DNA from: a virus
Length of the DNA: 64,000 nucleotides
Virus record (IMG/VR): IMGVR_UViG_3300037116_000081
Span: 1 to 64,000 of that record
Direction: 5' to 3' (one strand)
In this document: positions 38,002-44,544 of the stretch, in pieces
How positions within the stretch are numbered: position 1 is the stretch's first letter
Layout: the number at the start of each line of letters is the position of its first letter
Notes under the pieces: model-generated
Seen by the model: the letters and a program-made list of their open reading frames with translations, nothing else
Told to the model about the DNA's origin: nothing
The model's database searches: none
Made by a program: the position numbers and the translations under genes

Positions 38002-38643
38002 TTACGCGGCCCTTCGGCTCTTCCCCACGCCTGCGTTCACGTGAGCCAGCGCGGTTTTGAAAAGCTCATCGAAAGATTGCCCGTCTTTGCCGGCCGCGAG
38101 TACGGCCTCCTGCGCTTCAGCAAAAGGAACTTTCAGATTGCAGAGAGCAGAGAGCACATCTTGATGAACTGAAGAAAGCATTTCGCGGTATTGTACTACA
38201 CTTCCACGTTTTGCGTTTCGCGCTGCACTGGAGTTGCAGCGCGTTGGGAGTTCTTTCCCGAAAACTTTGGCAGGACCTCCCACAGTTGCCCGGTTAGGCG
38301 ACGTACCCGACCATTTCTGGCTGTGACTTACCCGTCCCTGTTGTGCCTGGACGCCGATGGATTCAGATTTCTCTGAACGGACGGACTCGCTCATCTCAAG
38401 GTCCTGGGTCTTGCGACCGCGCTTATATGCGCCACTACTCCAGTGTGGCGCAAGACGAAAACTATCGAGATTCAAAAAGAGCCGGGCAACCTTACTGCAA
38501 CCGATTGCCCGGACAAGAAGTACATGCGAAATTACAGATACTCCAAAGCCTATCAGAAACATCCACCCAGGTAAAGAGCGAGTCGCAACCACGCAGAGGG
38601 AAACCAGGGCGACACCAGCGAGGAAGCTGTAGGCGTGTTTCAT
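38002..38643 (-). CDS. Read-through ORF holding two elements; probably two or three genes
   Basis: 213 codons without a stop. Residues 1-60 have two membrane helices; 61-78 are element E26 (SFRLAPHWSSGAYKRG); 79-135 are a low-complexity Ser-rich segment that could start at its own Met (MSESVRSEKSES); 136-150 are E25 (LPTRCNSSAARNAKRG). The last 59 residues, from a possible start at 38181, resemble a small three-helix domain like RuvA domain III (VLSALCNLKVPFAEAQEAVL). I expect separate initiation, but the frame is continuous. Confidence 0.45.
   Translation of the reverse strand: MKHAYSFLAGVALVSLCVVATRSLPGWMFLIGFGVSVISHVLLVRAIGCSKVARLFLNLDSFRLAPHWSSGAYKRGRKTQDLEMSESVRSEKSESIGVQAQQGRVSHSQKWSGTSPNRATVGGPAKVFGKELPTRCNSSAARNAKRGSVVQYREMLSSVHQDVLSALCNLKVPFAEAQEAVLAAGKDGQSFDELFKTALAHVNAGVGKSRRAA
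38219..38243. repeat. Palindromic junction element E25
   Basis: Stem CGCGCTGC/GCAGCGCG, loop ACTGGAGTT. Confidence 0.87.
38429..38451. repeat. Palindromic junction element E26
   Basis: Stem GCGCCAC/GTGGCGC, a stem sequence unique to this copy yet fully paired; loop TACTCCAGT. Confidence 0.86.
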
Positions 38644-38945
38644 TTTAACACCTCAGCATTTTCCGTCTCGCGCTGAATTGGAGTCGGATCGTCAGGCAGA
38701 AGTTCCAGTTCGTTTAGCTCGAATGGTATCGCCCCGCCGAGCATCATCTTGGGACCGAAGACCTCAAAGATATTCCAGAGCTGAGTTTCGATCAAGCCAT
38801 CCCGCCAGCCGGAATAGACTGCGTCACAATATTTTTCCCCATCCTGGATGTGGCCGAACACCACACGCGAATAGAAATTAACGAGGATGTTTTGCCCGTG
38901 TCTGTTGAGCTTCACCCGGACTCGTCGGTTAAGGTTGATCTTCAT
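38640..38945 (-). CDS. Hypothetical protein with decayed element tail
   Basis: 101 residues. RVRVKLNRHGQNILVNFYSR, VFGHIQDGEKYCDAVYSGW, then DPTPIQRETENAEVLK, a worn version of the RAETPVQRETE tail from E27. Function unknown. Confidence 0.55.
   Translation of the reverse strand: MKINLNRRVRVKLNRHGQNILVNFYSRVVFGHIQDGEKYCDAVYSGWRDGLIETQLWNIFEVFGPKMMLGGAIPFELNELELLPDDPTPIQRETENAEVLK
38661..38686. repeat. Degenerate palindromic element E27
   Basis: Left arm CGCGCTGAA and loop TTGGAGT remain, the right arm is lost. The reading frame is still kept open. Confidence 0.6.
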
Positions 38946-38948
38946 GAT

Positions 38949-39029
38949 TTATTTTGTCCCGAAACCAGCCACAAAACAAGTAACCAAAGTACCATTCTTG
39001 TCGTAGTACGAAATCCCTATGTGCTGCAT
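38949..39029 (-). CDS. 26-residue peptide
   Basis: MQHIGISYYDKNGTLVTCFV and on, starting inside element E28 and ending just before the gene at 38640. Position in a tight gap supports it; weak otherwise. Confidence 0.35.
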   Translation of the reverse strand: MQHIGISYYDKNGTLVTCFVAGFGTK

Positions 39030-39042
39030 TCCAGGGCAGCAC
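39021..39042. repeat. Palindromic junction element E28
   Basis: Stem GTGCTGC/GCAGCAC, loop ATTCCAGG. Confidence 0.84.
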
Positions 39043-39060
39043 AAGACGCAACCTGCCCAG

Positions 39061-39216
39061 TCAGCAATCGCCGAAATTAACAGTCCAGAGCGCTACAATC
39101 TTCTGCCAAAACGATCCATGGCCGGTCATCTGTATTTCACAGGTCCCGTACTTATAAGTAGTCGCCAGCAATGGCAGACCGCAGATCAGCACACCACATG
39201 CGAGAATGCGTTTCAT
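39061..39216 (-). CDS. 51-residue exported peptide (copy 1)
   Basis: MKRILACGVLICGLPLLATT is a signal peptide or anchor; the rest (YKYGTCEIQMTGHGSFWQKI) is small with paired Cys. SD AAAGGAGG. Nearly identical to 51971-52126, so the gene is duplicated over 13 kb. Confidence 0.6.
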   Translation of the reverse strand: MKRILACGVLICGLPLLATTYKYGTCEIQMTGHGSFWQKIVALWTVNFGDC

Positions 39217-39246
39217 TTGCCTCCTTTCTCCCCATTTTCTTCGTCT

Positions 39247-39271
39247 CGCGCTGAACTGGGATTTTAGCGCG
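39247..39271. repeat. Palindromic junction element E29
   Basis: Stem CGCGCTGAA with a mismatched TTTAGCGCG arm, loop CTGGGAT. Just after the stop at 39280. Confidence 0.8.
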
Positions 39272-39279
39272 TTGAGCTT

Positions 39280-39558
39280 TCAGTCCGTGTGGCATCGAAA
39301 ATACCAGCCACCGTTTTGAGACTTGGTCCTCGGGATATCCGGGTCTTTTCCGAAGCGCGGTTTTGCGCAACGCGCCTGTTCAAGCCAATCTCCCCGATCC
39401 GTCGCCGCAATAATCACCACCGGCTGAGATAATGGCATTTCCGCAAACACGATCAAACAAGCGCCTACCTGCGGAATGATAGACCGCTCATGGAAGCCTA
39501 CGACAAGGTACCCGCGTTCCTGAATCAGGAAGCTTGCAACTTCATCACCTTTGGTCAT
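39280..39558 (-). CDS. Hypothetical 92-residue protein
   Basis: ATG at 39558 chosen because GGGAGGT from element E30 lies 9 bases upstream. DEVASFLIQERGYLVVGFHE, PVVIIAATDRGDWLEQARCA; alpha/beta, basic end. Unknown. Confidence 0.55.
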   Translation of the reverse strand: MTKGDEVASFLIQERGYLVVGFHERSIIPQVGACLIVFAEMPLSQPVVIIAATDRGDWLEQARCAKPRFGKDPDIPRTKSQNGGWYFRCHTD

Positions 39559-39563
39559 GATGC

Positions 39564-39971
39564 TCAACCTCCCAACGTCCTGCTACTCCAGTGCAGGACG
39601 AAACGAATACCATTCCTCATAAGAATAGCGGCTATAATCACCACTCCGAACCACAACATGGACGGCTCCGGAGTAATCGTTGGCGGTGGCACGTACGGCG
39701 GCGGCACAATTGTCTGTCCTGGAGGAATCACAGGAGGCCCCGGAGGGATGACCACGGCCACATACGCAGGCGGCTCCCACGTCTCCGCTTTCGGCGCGCA
39801 CCATTGGATTGCAGGGTTCAGGACCGAATTCTCACAGATAATTTTATCCGTCCCATAACCCGGAAAGTAGACTACCGTTGTCCAGGCGTCCTGTTGCAAG
39901 GTGATCACGAGATCGCCGTAGGTAAACGGTGTCGTACCGTTCCCCATTGGCTGCTGAAGATTGACACTCAT
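39564..39971 (-). CDS. PEP-CTERM-like protein with element tail (copy 1)
   Basis: 135 residues. Beta domain (GDLVITLQQDAWTTVVYF, NPAIQWCAPKAETW), a Pro-rich stalk, then TPEPSMLWFG with a membrane helix, a PEP-CTERM-like sorting signal. The end RFVLHWSSRTLGG is element E30 in frame, and the TGA sits 6 bases before the next gene. Paralogue at 51522-51881 lacks the element tail and ends KRNRKRR. Confidence 0.6.
   Translation of the reverse strand: MSVNLQQPMGNGTTPFTYGDLVITLQQDAWTTVVYFPGYGTDKIICENSVLNPAIQWCAPKAETWEPPAYVAVVIPPGPPVIPPGQTIVPPPYVPPPTITPEPSMLWFGVVIIAAILMRNGIRFVLHWSSRTLGG
39576..39600. repeat. Palindromic junction element E30
   Basis: Stem CGTCCTGC/GCAGGACG, loop TACTCCAGT. Encodes RFVLHWSSRTLGG on the minus strand and ends in the SD GGGAGGT for the gene at 39280. 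Confidence 0.9.
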
Positions 39972-40447
39972 TAGCATTCCTCCGTCTCGCGCTGAACTGG
40001 GGTTTCAGCGCGGGGAACCTCCGACCAATCCCAGAGACTTAGCGCGCCTTTTGCAGGAATCGGAGTTTCGAACGCGCGCACATTTTTAAGTATCCAACCA
40101 AACCGATTCGGAGAATAGTCTCCGAATGCACGCTCTCTTTCCGTGTCCAGTTCAGGGTAATCGTCAAACACTCCCGAGAGGCAGCCGCGCGCCTCTGTCG
40201 GAAGAATGTCAATGAGTTCGCATGTTGCGATAATCTTCCCAATAGGAAGTTGTAACGCGGACACCACGGAAAGGGAAGAACGGAATGGCTCAATTAGAAC
40301 GTAATCGCGGCAATCGGGCGGGAAGCCCTTCGCGGCGTGTATCGCAAGCGGCCCACGGTACGCGGTGCTCCAGGAGCGTGTCTCGATTCTCTTCGCCCCG
40401 AGTGCTACAAGCGTAGCCCATGGCTGAGTGAGAGTCAGGGCTTTCAT
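39971..40447 (-). CDS. ASCH-domain protein with RAETPVQRETE tail
   Basis: 158 residues. MKALTLTQPWATLVALGAKR and ETRSWSTAYRGPLAIHAAKG are the ASCH signature; then ATCELIDILP and WILKNVRAFETPIPAKG. ASCH domains are RNA/nucleotide-binding relatives of PUA and some cleave modified nucleosides. The end RAETPVQRETEEC is from E31. The SD GGGAGGT comes from E32. Confidence 0.8.
   Translation of the reverse strand: MKALTLTQPWATLVALGAKRIETRSWSTAYRGPLAIHAAKGFPPDCRDYVLIEPFRSSLSVVSALQLPIGKIIATCELIDILPTEARGCLSGVFDDYPELDTERERAFGDYSPNRFGWILKNVRAFETPIPAKGALSLWDWSEVPRAETPVQRETEEC
39988..40012. repeat. Palindromic junction element E31
   Basis: Stem CGCGCTGAA/TTCAGCGCG, loop CTGGGGT; 3' end of the ASCH gene. 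Confidence 0.87.
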
Positions 40448-40461
40448 GCGAGACCTCCCAA

Positions 40462-40486
40462 CGTGCTGCTACTCCAGTGCAGCACG
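40462..40486. repeat. Palindromic junction element E32
   Basis: Stem CGTGCTGC/GCAGCACG, loop TACTCCAGT. Supplies the SD of the ASCH gene at 39971. Confidence 0.9.
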
Positions 40487-40495
40487 AAACGAATA

Positions 40496-40621
40496 CTACT
40501 CCTCATTCTTTGGCCATTTCGCACGGTCAGTCTTAGGGTACTTTGCGTTCGACGTAAACACTTCGTACGCAGCCATCCCGAGCAGGCATACGATGAGGAG
40601 AAAGCATCCAAGTGCAATCAT
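40496..40621 (-). CDS. 41-residue membrane peptide (copy 1)
   Basis: One helix (MIALGCFLLIVCLLGMAAYE), then KYPKTDRAKWPKNEE. Copy 2 at 52168-52368 is the same up to WPKNE and then continues with a zinc ribbon. Overlaps the HNH gene by ATGA. Confidence 0.55.
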   Translation of the reverse strand: MIALGCFLLIVCLLGMAAYEVFTSNAKYPKTDRAKWPKNEE

Positions 40622-41058
40622 GCGGCCCTCCGTTGAATCAACTGATCTCTAAGGTATTCCCCGCAGACACGGAAAGCTCTGAGAATCGCATTCTTGGCCC
40701 CATAGGCAACCGGATCTAGCAAGAATTCTTGCCCTCTGTAAAGCGCATGCCAGTAACGCAAGCCTGCTTCTTCCTCACGTGGGACGATTACCAGCCGCGG
40801 CTTCTCTCTCAACTCCCGTAAAATCTCCTGCACATCCAATTCGTAAGTCTGAATGAATCGCGGCCATCCGATCCGGTGTTGCTCTTCGTGATGCGCGGAG
40901 CACAGCGGCAACGTGTCCAGGTCAGAGCGCTTCTGTCCCATCCCGCGTGATCCCGGAGCGTGCGCCGCTTGGACTCCCCGCGTGCGGCCGCAACCTGGCA
41001 CAGCGCAAGGAAGCGTGCGGATGAAGGCGAGATGTTCGGGAGAGCGTGTGGGAGTCAT
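40618..41058 (-). CDS. HNH-type nuclease (DUF968-like)
   Basis: 146 residues. CAVPGCGRTRGVQAAHAPGS, RGMGQKRSDLDTLPLCSAHH and EEQHRIGWPRF match the Cys-Cys-His-Cys-His-His pattern of the phage DUF968/YbcO-type HNH nucleases. Cuts DNA, probably in recombination or packaging. Helical C-terminus. Confidence 0.75.
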   Translation of the reverse strand: MTPTRSPEHLAFIRTLPCAVPGCGRTRGVQAAHAPGSRGMGQKRSDLDTLPLCSAHHEEQHRIGWPRFIQTYELDVQEILRELREKPRLVIVPREEEAGLRYWHALYRGQEFLLDPVAYGAKNAILRAFRVCGEYLRDQLIQRRAA

Positions 41059-41062
41059 GTGT

Positions 41063-41368
41063 CTACAAGAACCTCTGCGCTACCCAACCGACTCCCAGGA
41101 TCATCAGCAGTCCACAAATTTCATAGATTTCCCTAAAGTGAAAGGGATATTCTCTTTCGGGTTTGGGCTTCTTGAAATTACGCCGCCTGAACATCGCGAC
41201 AAGGCAGGACACGCCAATACTTCTTGCTACACCCAACGGTCTGACGTCGGTATAGGAAACGATAAACCACAGCCAAAAAAAGCTGGTTACGTATCCGGCC
41301 AAAACAATACTGATAGGCACCAGCAATATCCCGACGCAGCCCCAAGCCGAATCTTTTGTTTCGCCCAT
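41063..41368 (-). CDS. Three-helix membrane protein
   Basis: 101 residues with helices at about 10-35, 47-60 and 85-100. ATG lies 6 bases after the -10 box of promoter A3 (leaderless). Unknown. Confidence 0.6.
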   Translation of the reverse strand: MGETKDSAWGCVGILLVPISIVLAGYVTSFFWLWFIVSYTDVRPLGVARSIGVSCLVAMFRRRNFKKPKPEREYPFHFREIYEICGLLMILGVGWVAQRFL

Positions 41369-41371
41369 GCG

Positions 41372-41421
41372 TTAATCTTGCCTCAGCGCGCGCACGCCGT
41401 CAAGATCCGGAAGTACTAGGA
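41372..41421 (-). repeat. 50-bp promoter repeat, copy 3 (A3)
   Basis: -35 TTGACG at 41398-41403, -10 CAAGAT at 41375-41380, spacing 17; ATG of the gene at 41063 begins 6 bases on. Nearly identical to 264-313 and 516-565. Confidence 0.8.
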
Positions 41422-41422
41422 C

Positions 41423-41623
41423 TCACACGCCAGCATCATCTTCCGTTTCGCGCTGAACTGGGGTTTCAGCGCGTTGAAAGTTCGCAACAAAGAATTGGCG
41501 CGAATAAAATCCCACGTCGCCTGAGTCGAACTTCACCGCGACGTAATTGCATCCCAGATTCACCTTGGTGATTTCACCAACGCTCCGTCTCGTAACTTTG
41601 TCACCCACTTTGAAATCTTCCAT
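41423..41623 (-). CDS. Small beta-barrel-like protein with element tail
   Basis: 66 residues. FKVGDKVTRRSVGEITKV, NYVAVKFDSGDVGFYSRQFF look like an SH3-type barrel; the end RAETPVQRETEDDAGV equals that of the protein at 315-512. Possibly a translation- or nucleic-acid-related fold; unknown. Confidence 0.6.
   Translation of the reverse strand: MEDFKVGDKVTRRSVGEITKVNLGCNYVAVKFDSGDVGFYSRQFFVANFQRAETPVQRETEDDAGV
41449..41473. repeat. Palindromic junction element E33
   Basis: Stem CGCGCTGAA/TTCAGCGCG, loop CTGGGGT. Together with promoter A3 it is a copy of the block at 264-366. Confidence 0.88.
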
Positions 41624-41624
41624 T

Positions 41625-41828
41625 TCACCAACCGTAGCGCTGAGCGTGCTCCATCATCCGTGGCCACCAACTGCCCGGCTGTTGGCTGGGTCCGTCGTAG
41701 CCGATCATCCAGTATTCCCGCGCGCCTTCGAGAATTCGCCTTGCTCCCCCGCTACCTCCCGGCATGTACCAACCTTCACGCATCGCGAGCGCTCGGTCCT
41801 TTCGTGGCAGGCTTACGATCTGCTTCAC
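41625..41828 (-). CDS. 67-residue protein with the shuffled C-terminal module
   Basis: GTG start overlapping the previous stop by one base. The second half (EYWMIGYDGPSQQPGSWWPR and on) matches 593-874; the first half is unrelated. Confidence 0.6.
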   Translation of the reverse strand: MKQIVSLPRKDRALAMREGWYMPGGSGGARRILEGAREYWMIGYDGPSQQPGSWWPRMMEHAQRYGW

Positions 41829-42136
41829 TACTTTCCTTTGGCGAATGATTCACGGCAGTCCACTTGGCCGCCGTTTAAGATTGGAATTCCACCCTTGGCT
41901 ATGCACGCATCGACTATCTTGGTCTGGATTTCCAGCATTCGTTTGTTTGATTCCATGCCGAATTGCAGGTCACGTGCGCTCTGTGCAGCCTTCGTCACTT
42001 CTTCGCTAGACGCGCAACTCTTGGTCAGTTGATCCCGAAGTGGCTGGTTCAAAATCGCACCGGCCATCCAGCCGCCAATCATCGCCCCGAGAATCCCTAG
42101 CAGCAAACTGCAAAGCAGGGTGGTTCGCAAGTTCAT
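41828..42136 (-). CDS. Membrane-anchored small protein
   Basis: 102 residues from MNLRTTLLCSLLLGILG; one or two helices to about residue 28, then a soluble part with two Cys. Takes the place held at 0.6-0.9 kb by a different gene in the duplicated block. Confidence 0.55.
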   Translation of the reverse strand: MNLRTTLLCSLLLGILGAMIGGWMAGAILNQPLRDQLTKSCASSEEVTKAAQSARDLQFGMESNKRMLEIQTKIVDACIAKGGIPILNGGQVDCRESFAKGK

Positions 42137-42152
42137 GTTAGGCTCACTTTCA

Positions 42153-42635
42153 TCATTCCAATCTAAAAACCGTTCCGTCAAACCAGATCGGATATTCCTG
42201 CCCTGGAACCAACGAACTCGCCGTCGGATCGTTCTTGCCCGTCTTGTCTTTGATGTTCACCGGCCCTACATTGTCGATGTTCAGTGAGCATACGCCCGTC
42301 GCGTTCGTCACGTCGGGCACCAGCCGCAAATGCATTCCTTTGGTGTACACCGTCAGAACTTGGCAACCGGCCGCACCGAAAGAGTACGTGTACGCTGGAG
42401 TCTTGTTGCTCGAAAACACCGCATCACAGACGCCGGATTGCGCCGTGGCCTTCGTCAGAAGCGTTGCGGTGTTGGCATCAACGAACCAGCCTTTACCTGG
42501 CGTGAAATACTGAACAAGATTCTTGCCCATCTGAAGGCCTTGCATGGGATTGATTGCCGTCGAGGCGAGCGCGGCCGCAACGCAGAAGCCGACCGCGGCG
42601 CCGCAGAGGAACCCGCGGCTCAGTGACGATACCAT
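42153..42635 (-). CDS. Exported protein, paralogue of 871-1368
   Basis: 160 residues. Hydrophobic N-terminus (GFLCGAAVGFCVAAALAST), then INPMQGLQMGKNLVQYF, GKGWFVDANTATLL, KGMHLRLVPDVTNATG, DPTASSLVPGQEYPIW, FDGTVFRLE. Overlaps the collagen-like gene by 16 bases, as in the first block. Confidence 0.75.
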   Translation of the reverse strand: MVSSLSRGFLCGAAVGFCVAAALASTAINPMQGLQMGKNLVQYFTPGKGWFVDANTATLLTKATAQSGVCDAVFSSNKTPAYTYSFGAAGCQVLTVYTKGMHLRLVPDVTNATGVCSLNIDNVGPVNIKDKTGKNDPTASSLVPGQEYPIWFDGTVFRLE

Positions 42636-43234
42636 GCGACAAGTCCATCCGGAGTCGGAGTCGACTGGGGAATCGCACCGGCCAAGAACGTTATCGTGCT
42701 TCCCACCAGCGTGTAATCGATGCCCGCAGTTTGAAGTAGTCCGTTCCTGTGCAGCAAAAGGCTCCCGGCCGGCGAAGGCGCCGCGGCAAGCGTAAAGGTG
42801 GCGTTAACTCCGTTGACTGTTCCGCCTGGTACTTCACCATCCGAGTAGTTGACGCCGCTTCCTGCCGGTCCCTGTGGCCCAGCGGGTCCCGTTGCACCGA
42901 TCGCTCCGGCCGGTCCAATTGCTCCAGCGGGTCCCACTGATCCGTTTACCCCAGCAGTTCCGGTTGCTCCTTGCGGTCCAGCCGGTCCAGCGATCGAGCA
43001 TCCGGGAGCTAAAGCGTTGAATCCGATCTTGCCATGAGTTCCCGAAACAGTCGGGTAAGCCACAGTGATACAGGGTGAGCTGATGTCCAGCTCAACAATC
43101 GTGGCTGTTGGGGTAACCGCTAAAATGGAGCCCGTCGCGATCGCTACCGATGCTTTGGTTTGCTGTTCGAGGCTCGGCTTCGTTTGAGCCCCGAGAGTTG
43201 CGAGAGCCGCGAAAAACAGGAGTAAGATGCGCAT
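42620..43234 (-). CDS. Secreted collagen-like protein (second copy)
   Basis: 204 residues. Signal peptide [36 protein letters not shown]; about 14 Gly-X-Y triplets ([19 protein letters not shown]...); then [30 protein letters not shown] and WYRH. Its C-terminal domain is nearly identical to 1353-1985 while the triplet region differs. Confidence 0.75.
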   Translation of the reverse strand: MRILLLFFAALATLGAQTKPSLEQQTKASVAIATGSILAVTPTATIVELDISSPCITVAYPTVSGTHGKIGFNALAPGCSIAGPAGPQGATGTAGVNGSVGPAGAIGPAGAIGATGPAGPQGPAGSGVNYSDGEVPGGTVNGVNATFTLAAAPSPAGSLLLHRNGLLQTAGIDYTLVGSTITFLAGAIPQSTPTPDGLVAWYRH

Positions 43235-43249
43235 GGGAAAAGTGTACTC

Positions 43250-43651
43250 CTATGCCGAGATTGGCGCAACCGAAGCGATGAGCGCCACCTCGAGGCCTCG
43301 CCTTGACACCAGGCCAGGAAGAACATTGCCGTGCCGATCGTGGACAAAATTCAGCAGCTCGGATTGCCCAAGCAAAACCTGTTCCAAGGTGTGATATCCG
43401 CAGTTATAGCCAAACGAGACGTACGCCGCCGCCGCTATCATGGGTTCGGCTTCGACCAGCTTCAGCAGCGGAGCCGCGTCAGTTTGCAGCAACGAGCTGG
43501 CTGTGTCCATGGTGATCGAGTATTCCTCAACTACCTCCGGTCCGGTGTGACCGAAGCCTACAGTCCAAACTCCGCCTGTGTCCTGATAGGCGGTCAAGCG
43601 CACGCCTTCAAAGACCCGAATCAAAGCTGCTGCCAGCATCGCTACGTTCAT
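43250..43651 (-). CDS. GH24 lysozyme (endolysin)
   Basis: 133 residues. RVFEGVRLTAYQDTGGVWTV and GFGHTGPEV show the Glu-x8-Asp-x5-Thr triad of T4-type lysozymes; YVSFGYNCG and VLPGLVSRRGLEVALI complete the family pattern. Cuts peptidoglycan glycan strands. A second, unrelated lysis enzyme besides the GH25 at 28543. Confidence 0.88.
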   Translation of the reverse strand: MNVAMLAAALIRVFEGVRLTAYQDTGGVWTVGFGHTGPEVVEEYSITMDTASSLLQTDAAPLLKLVEAEPMIAAAAYVSFGYNCGYHTLEQVLLGQSELLNFVHDRHGNVLPGLVSRRGLEVALIASVAPISA

Positions 43652-43661
43652 GGGTTTCTCC

Positions 43662-43892
43662 TCAGTCCGTGCTCACTTCGTAGAAATGGTCGTAATGATA
43701 CAACGGGGCTTCTGCCGCGAAAACATCATCTGGATGAGCCTCCAGGTAGTCCCTAAGCGTCACTTCGCGTATGATTAACAGCGGCTGCGGCGTTACTTCT
43801 CGCCCACCAAGACCGAGCCTGAAATGCTGAATCTCGACGGGAGGATGCCACACCTCGCCGACAGGTAAAGCACAATCGCAGTGAATTATCAC
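43662..43892 (-). CDS. Hypothetical 76-residue protein
   Basis: GTG at 43892 with AGGAG seven bases upstream. IHCDCALPVGEVWHPPVEIQ, TPQPLLIIREVTLRDYLEA. Next to the lysozyme; unknown. Confidence 0.5.
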   Translation of the reverse strand: MIIHCDCALPVGEVWHPPVEIQHFRLGLGGREVTPQPLLIIREVTLRDYLEAHPDDVFAAEAPLYHYDHFYEVSTD

Positions 43893-43903
43893 AAGCCAAC
43901 TCC

Positions 43904-44035
43904 TCAATCGCTGTAATCGAACGGCCAGCCTTTGAACCGGGAATCCTTGCGCCGCCCCGCGCTCTGGCAAGTTCCAAAGAAAACAACCAACGCGATCACT
44001 ATGACCGCTATTCCAAACATCGCTGCGTAATTCAT
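43904..44035 (-). CDS. 43-residue membrane peptide
   Basis: MNYAAMFGIAVIVIALVVFF helix and a basic tail. ATGA overlap with the gene before. Possible lysis accessory. Confidence 0.5.
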   Translation of the reverse strand: MNYAAMFGIAVIVIALVVFFGTCQSAGRRKDSRFKGWPFDYSD

Positions 44036-44250
44036 CGTCTTGCCCTTTCCATTTCGTCTTCCGTGAGTGATTCTAGCTGTTTTTTCGCGCAGCCCTCGAC
44101 ACCTGGGCATTCGTCCATGTCATCGTAGAGCCTGCCACCTTGGTGTCCACAGACGCCACACTCTGGCCCGTAAAACAACCGCGCCTGCTCAACTGTCCGA
44201 TAAACGACGCGTTCCCGACCCATCGCGTCTCGCTCTCTGTAGGCTTCCAT
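44032..44250 (-). CDS. Zinc-binding protein related to 31887-32540
   Basis: 72 residues. CGVCGHQGGRLYDDMDECPG and VEGCAKKQ match CGICG...YNDQPDCPGVAGCAK in the repeat protein at 31887. Its ATG lies 6 bases from the -10 of the promoter at 44257. Confidence 0.6.
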   Translation of the reverse strand: MEAYRERDAMGRERVVYRTVEQARLFYGPECGVCGHQGGRLYDDMDECPGVEGCAKKQLESLTEDEMERARR

Positions 44251-44256
44251 GGTTTG

Positions 44257-44285
44257 ATAGTACGCCCTGGTTTTGAAGCTGGGAA
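44257..44285 (-). promoter_or_regulatory. Promoter (TTCCCA-N17-TACTAT), leaderless spacing
   Basis: -10 TACTAT at 44257-44262, weak -35 at 44280-44285; ATG at 44250. Shares TACTATCAA with 2275-2303. Confidence 0.45.
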
Positions 44286-44332
44286 TGGTACTGAAGGTTC
44301 AATTCGTCTAAGGTGAATCGCTGTAAGGTTGT

Positions 44333-44528
44333 GCCGGGGGTCTTCCTCTGTCCCCGGCGCCGGTGCAAACCCTGCTTCTGCTCCGTAGCGGTTTCAAGCT
44401 TTCCAGGGCGGAAATGTGCTGGGTTTATCCGGCCCGCCCAGCGTCGGGGTTAGCCGAGCCTTTCAGCTCAACCGGAAATGGTGTGGGCCACAACCTTGAC
44501 CGACAATGCTGGTTGAAGGGTGTGGCCC
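44333..44528. other. Structured intergenic region
   Basis: The 294-base gap 44251-44544 has no convincing gene. It holds two good hairpins: GCCGGGG/CCCCGGC at 44333-44358 and GGGCCACA/TGTGGCCC at 44485-44528. The second lies just after the cassette's last stop and may terminate it; the rest may be an RNA. Confidence 0.4.
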
Positions 44529-44544
44529 CGTCCGGACTATATCG

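Noticed and set aside
341-41473. Palindromic elements as insertion sequences or MITEs moved by a transposase in the window
   Set aside because: No transposase or RAYT/TnpA-like gene is present and no target-site duplications are apparent; the mode of spread is unknown.
44281-44544. tRNA or riboswitch in the structured gap
   Set aside because: The hairpins do not form a cloverleaf and no known riboswitch core is visible by eye.
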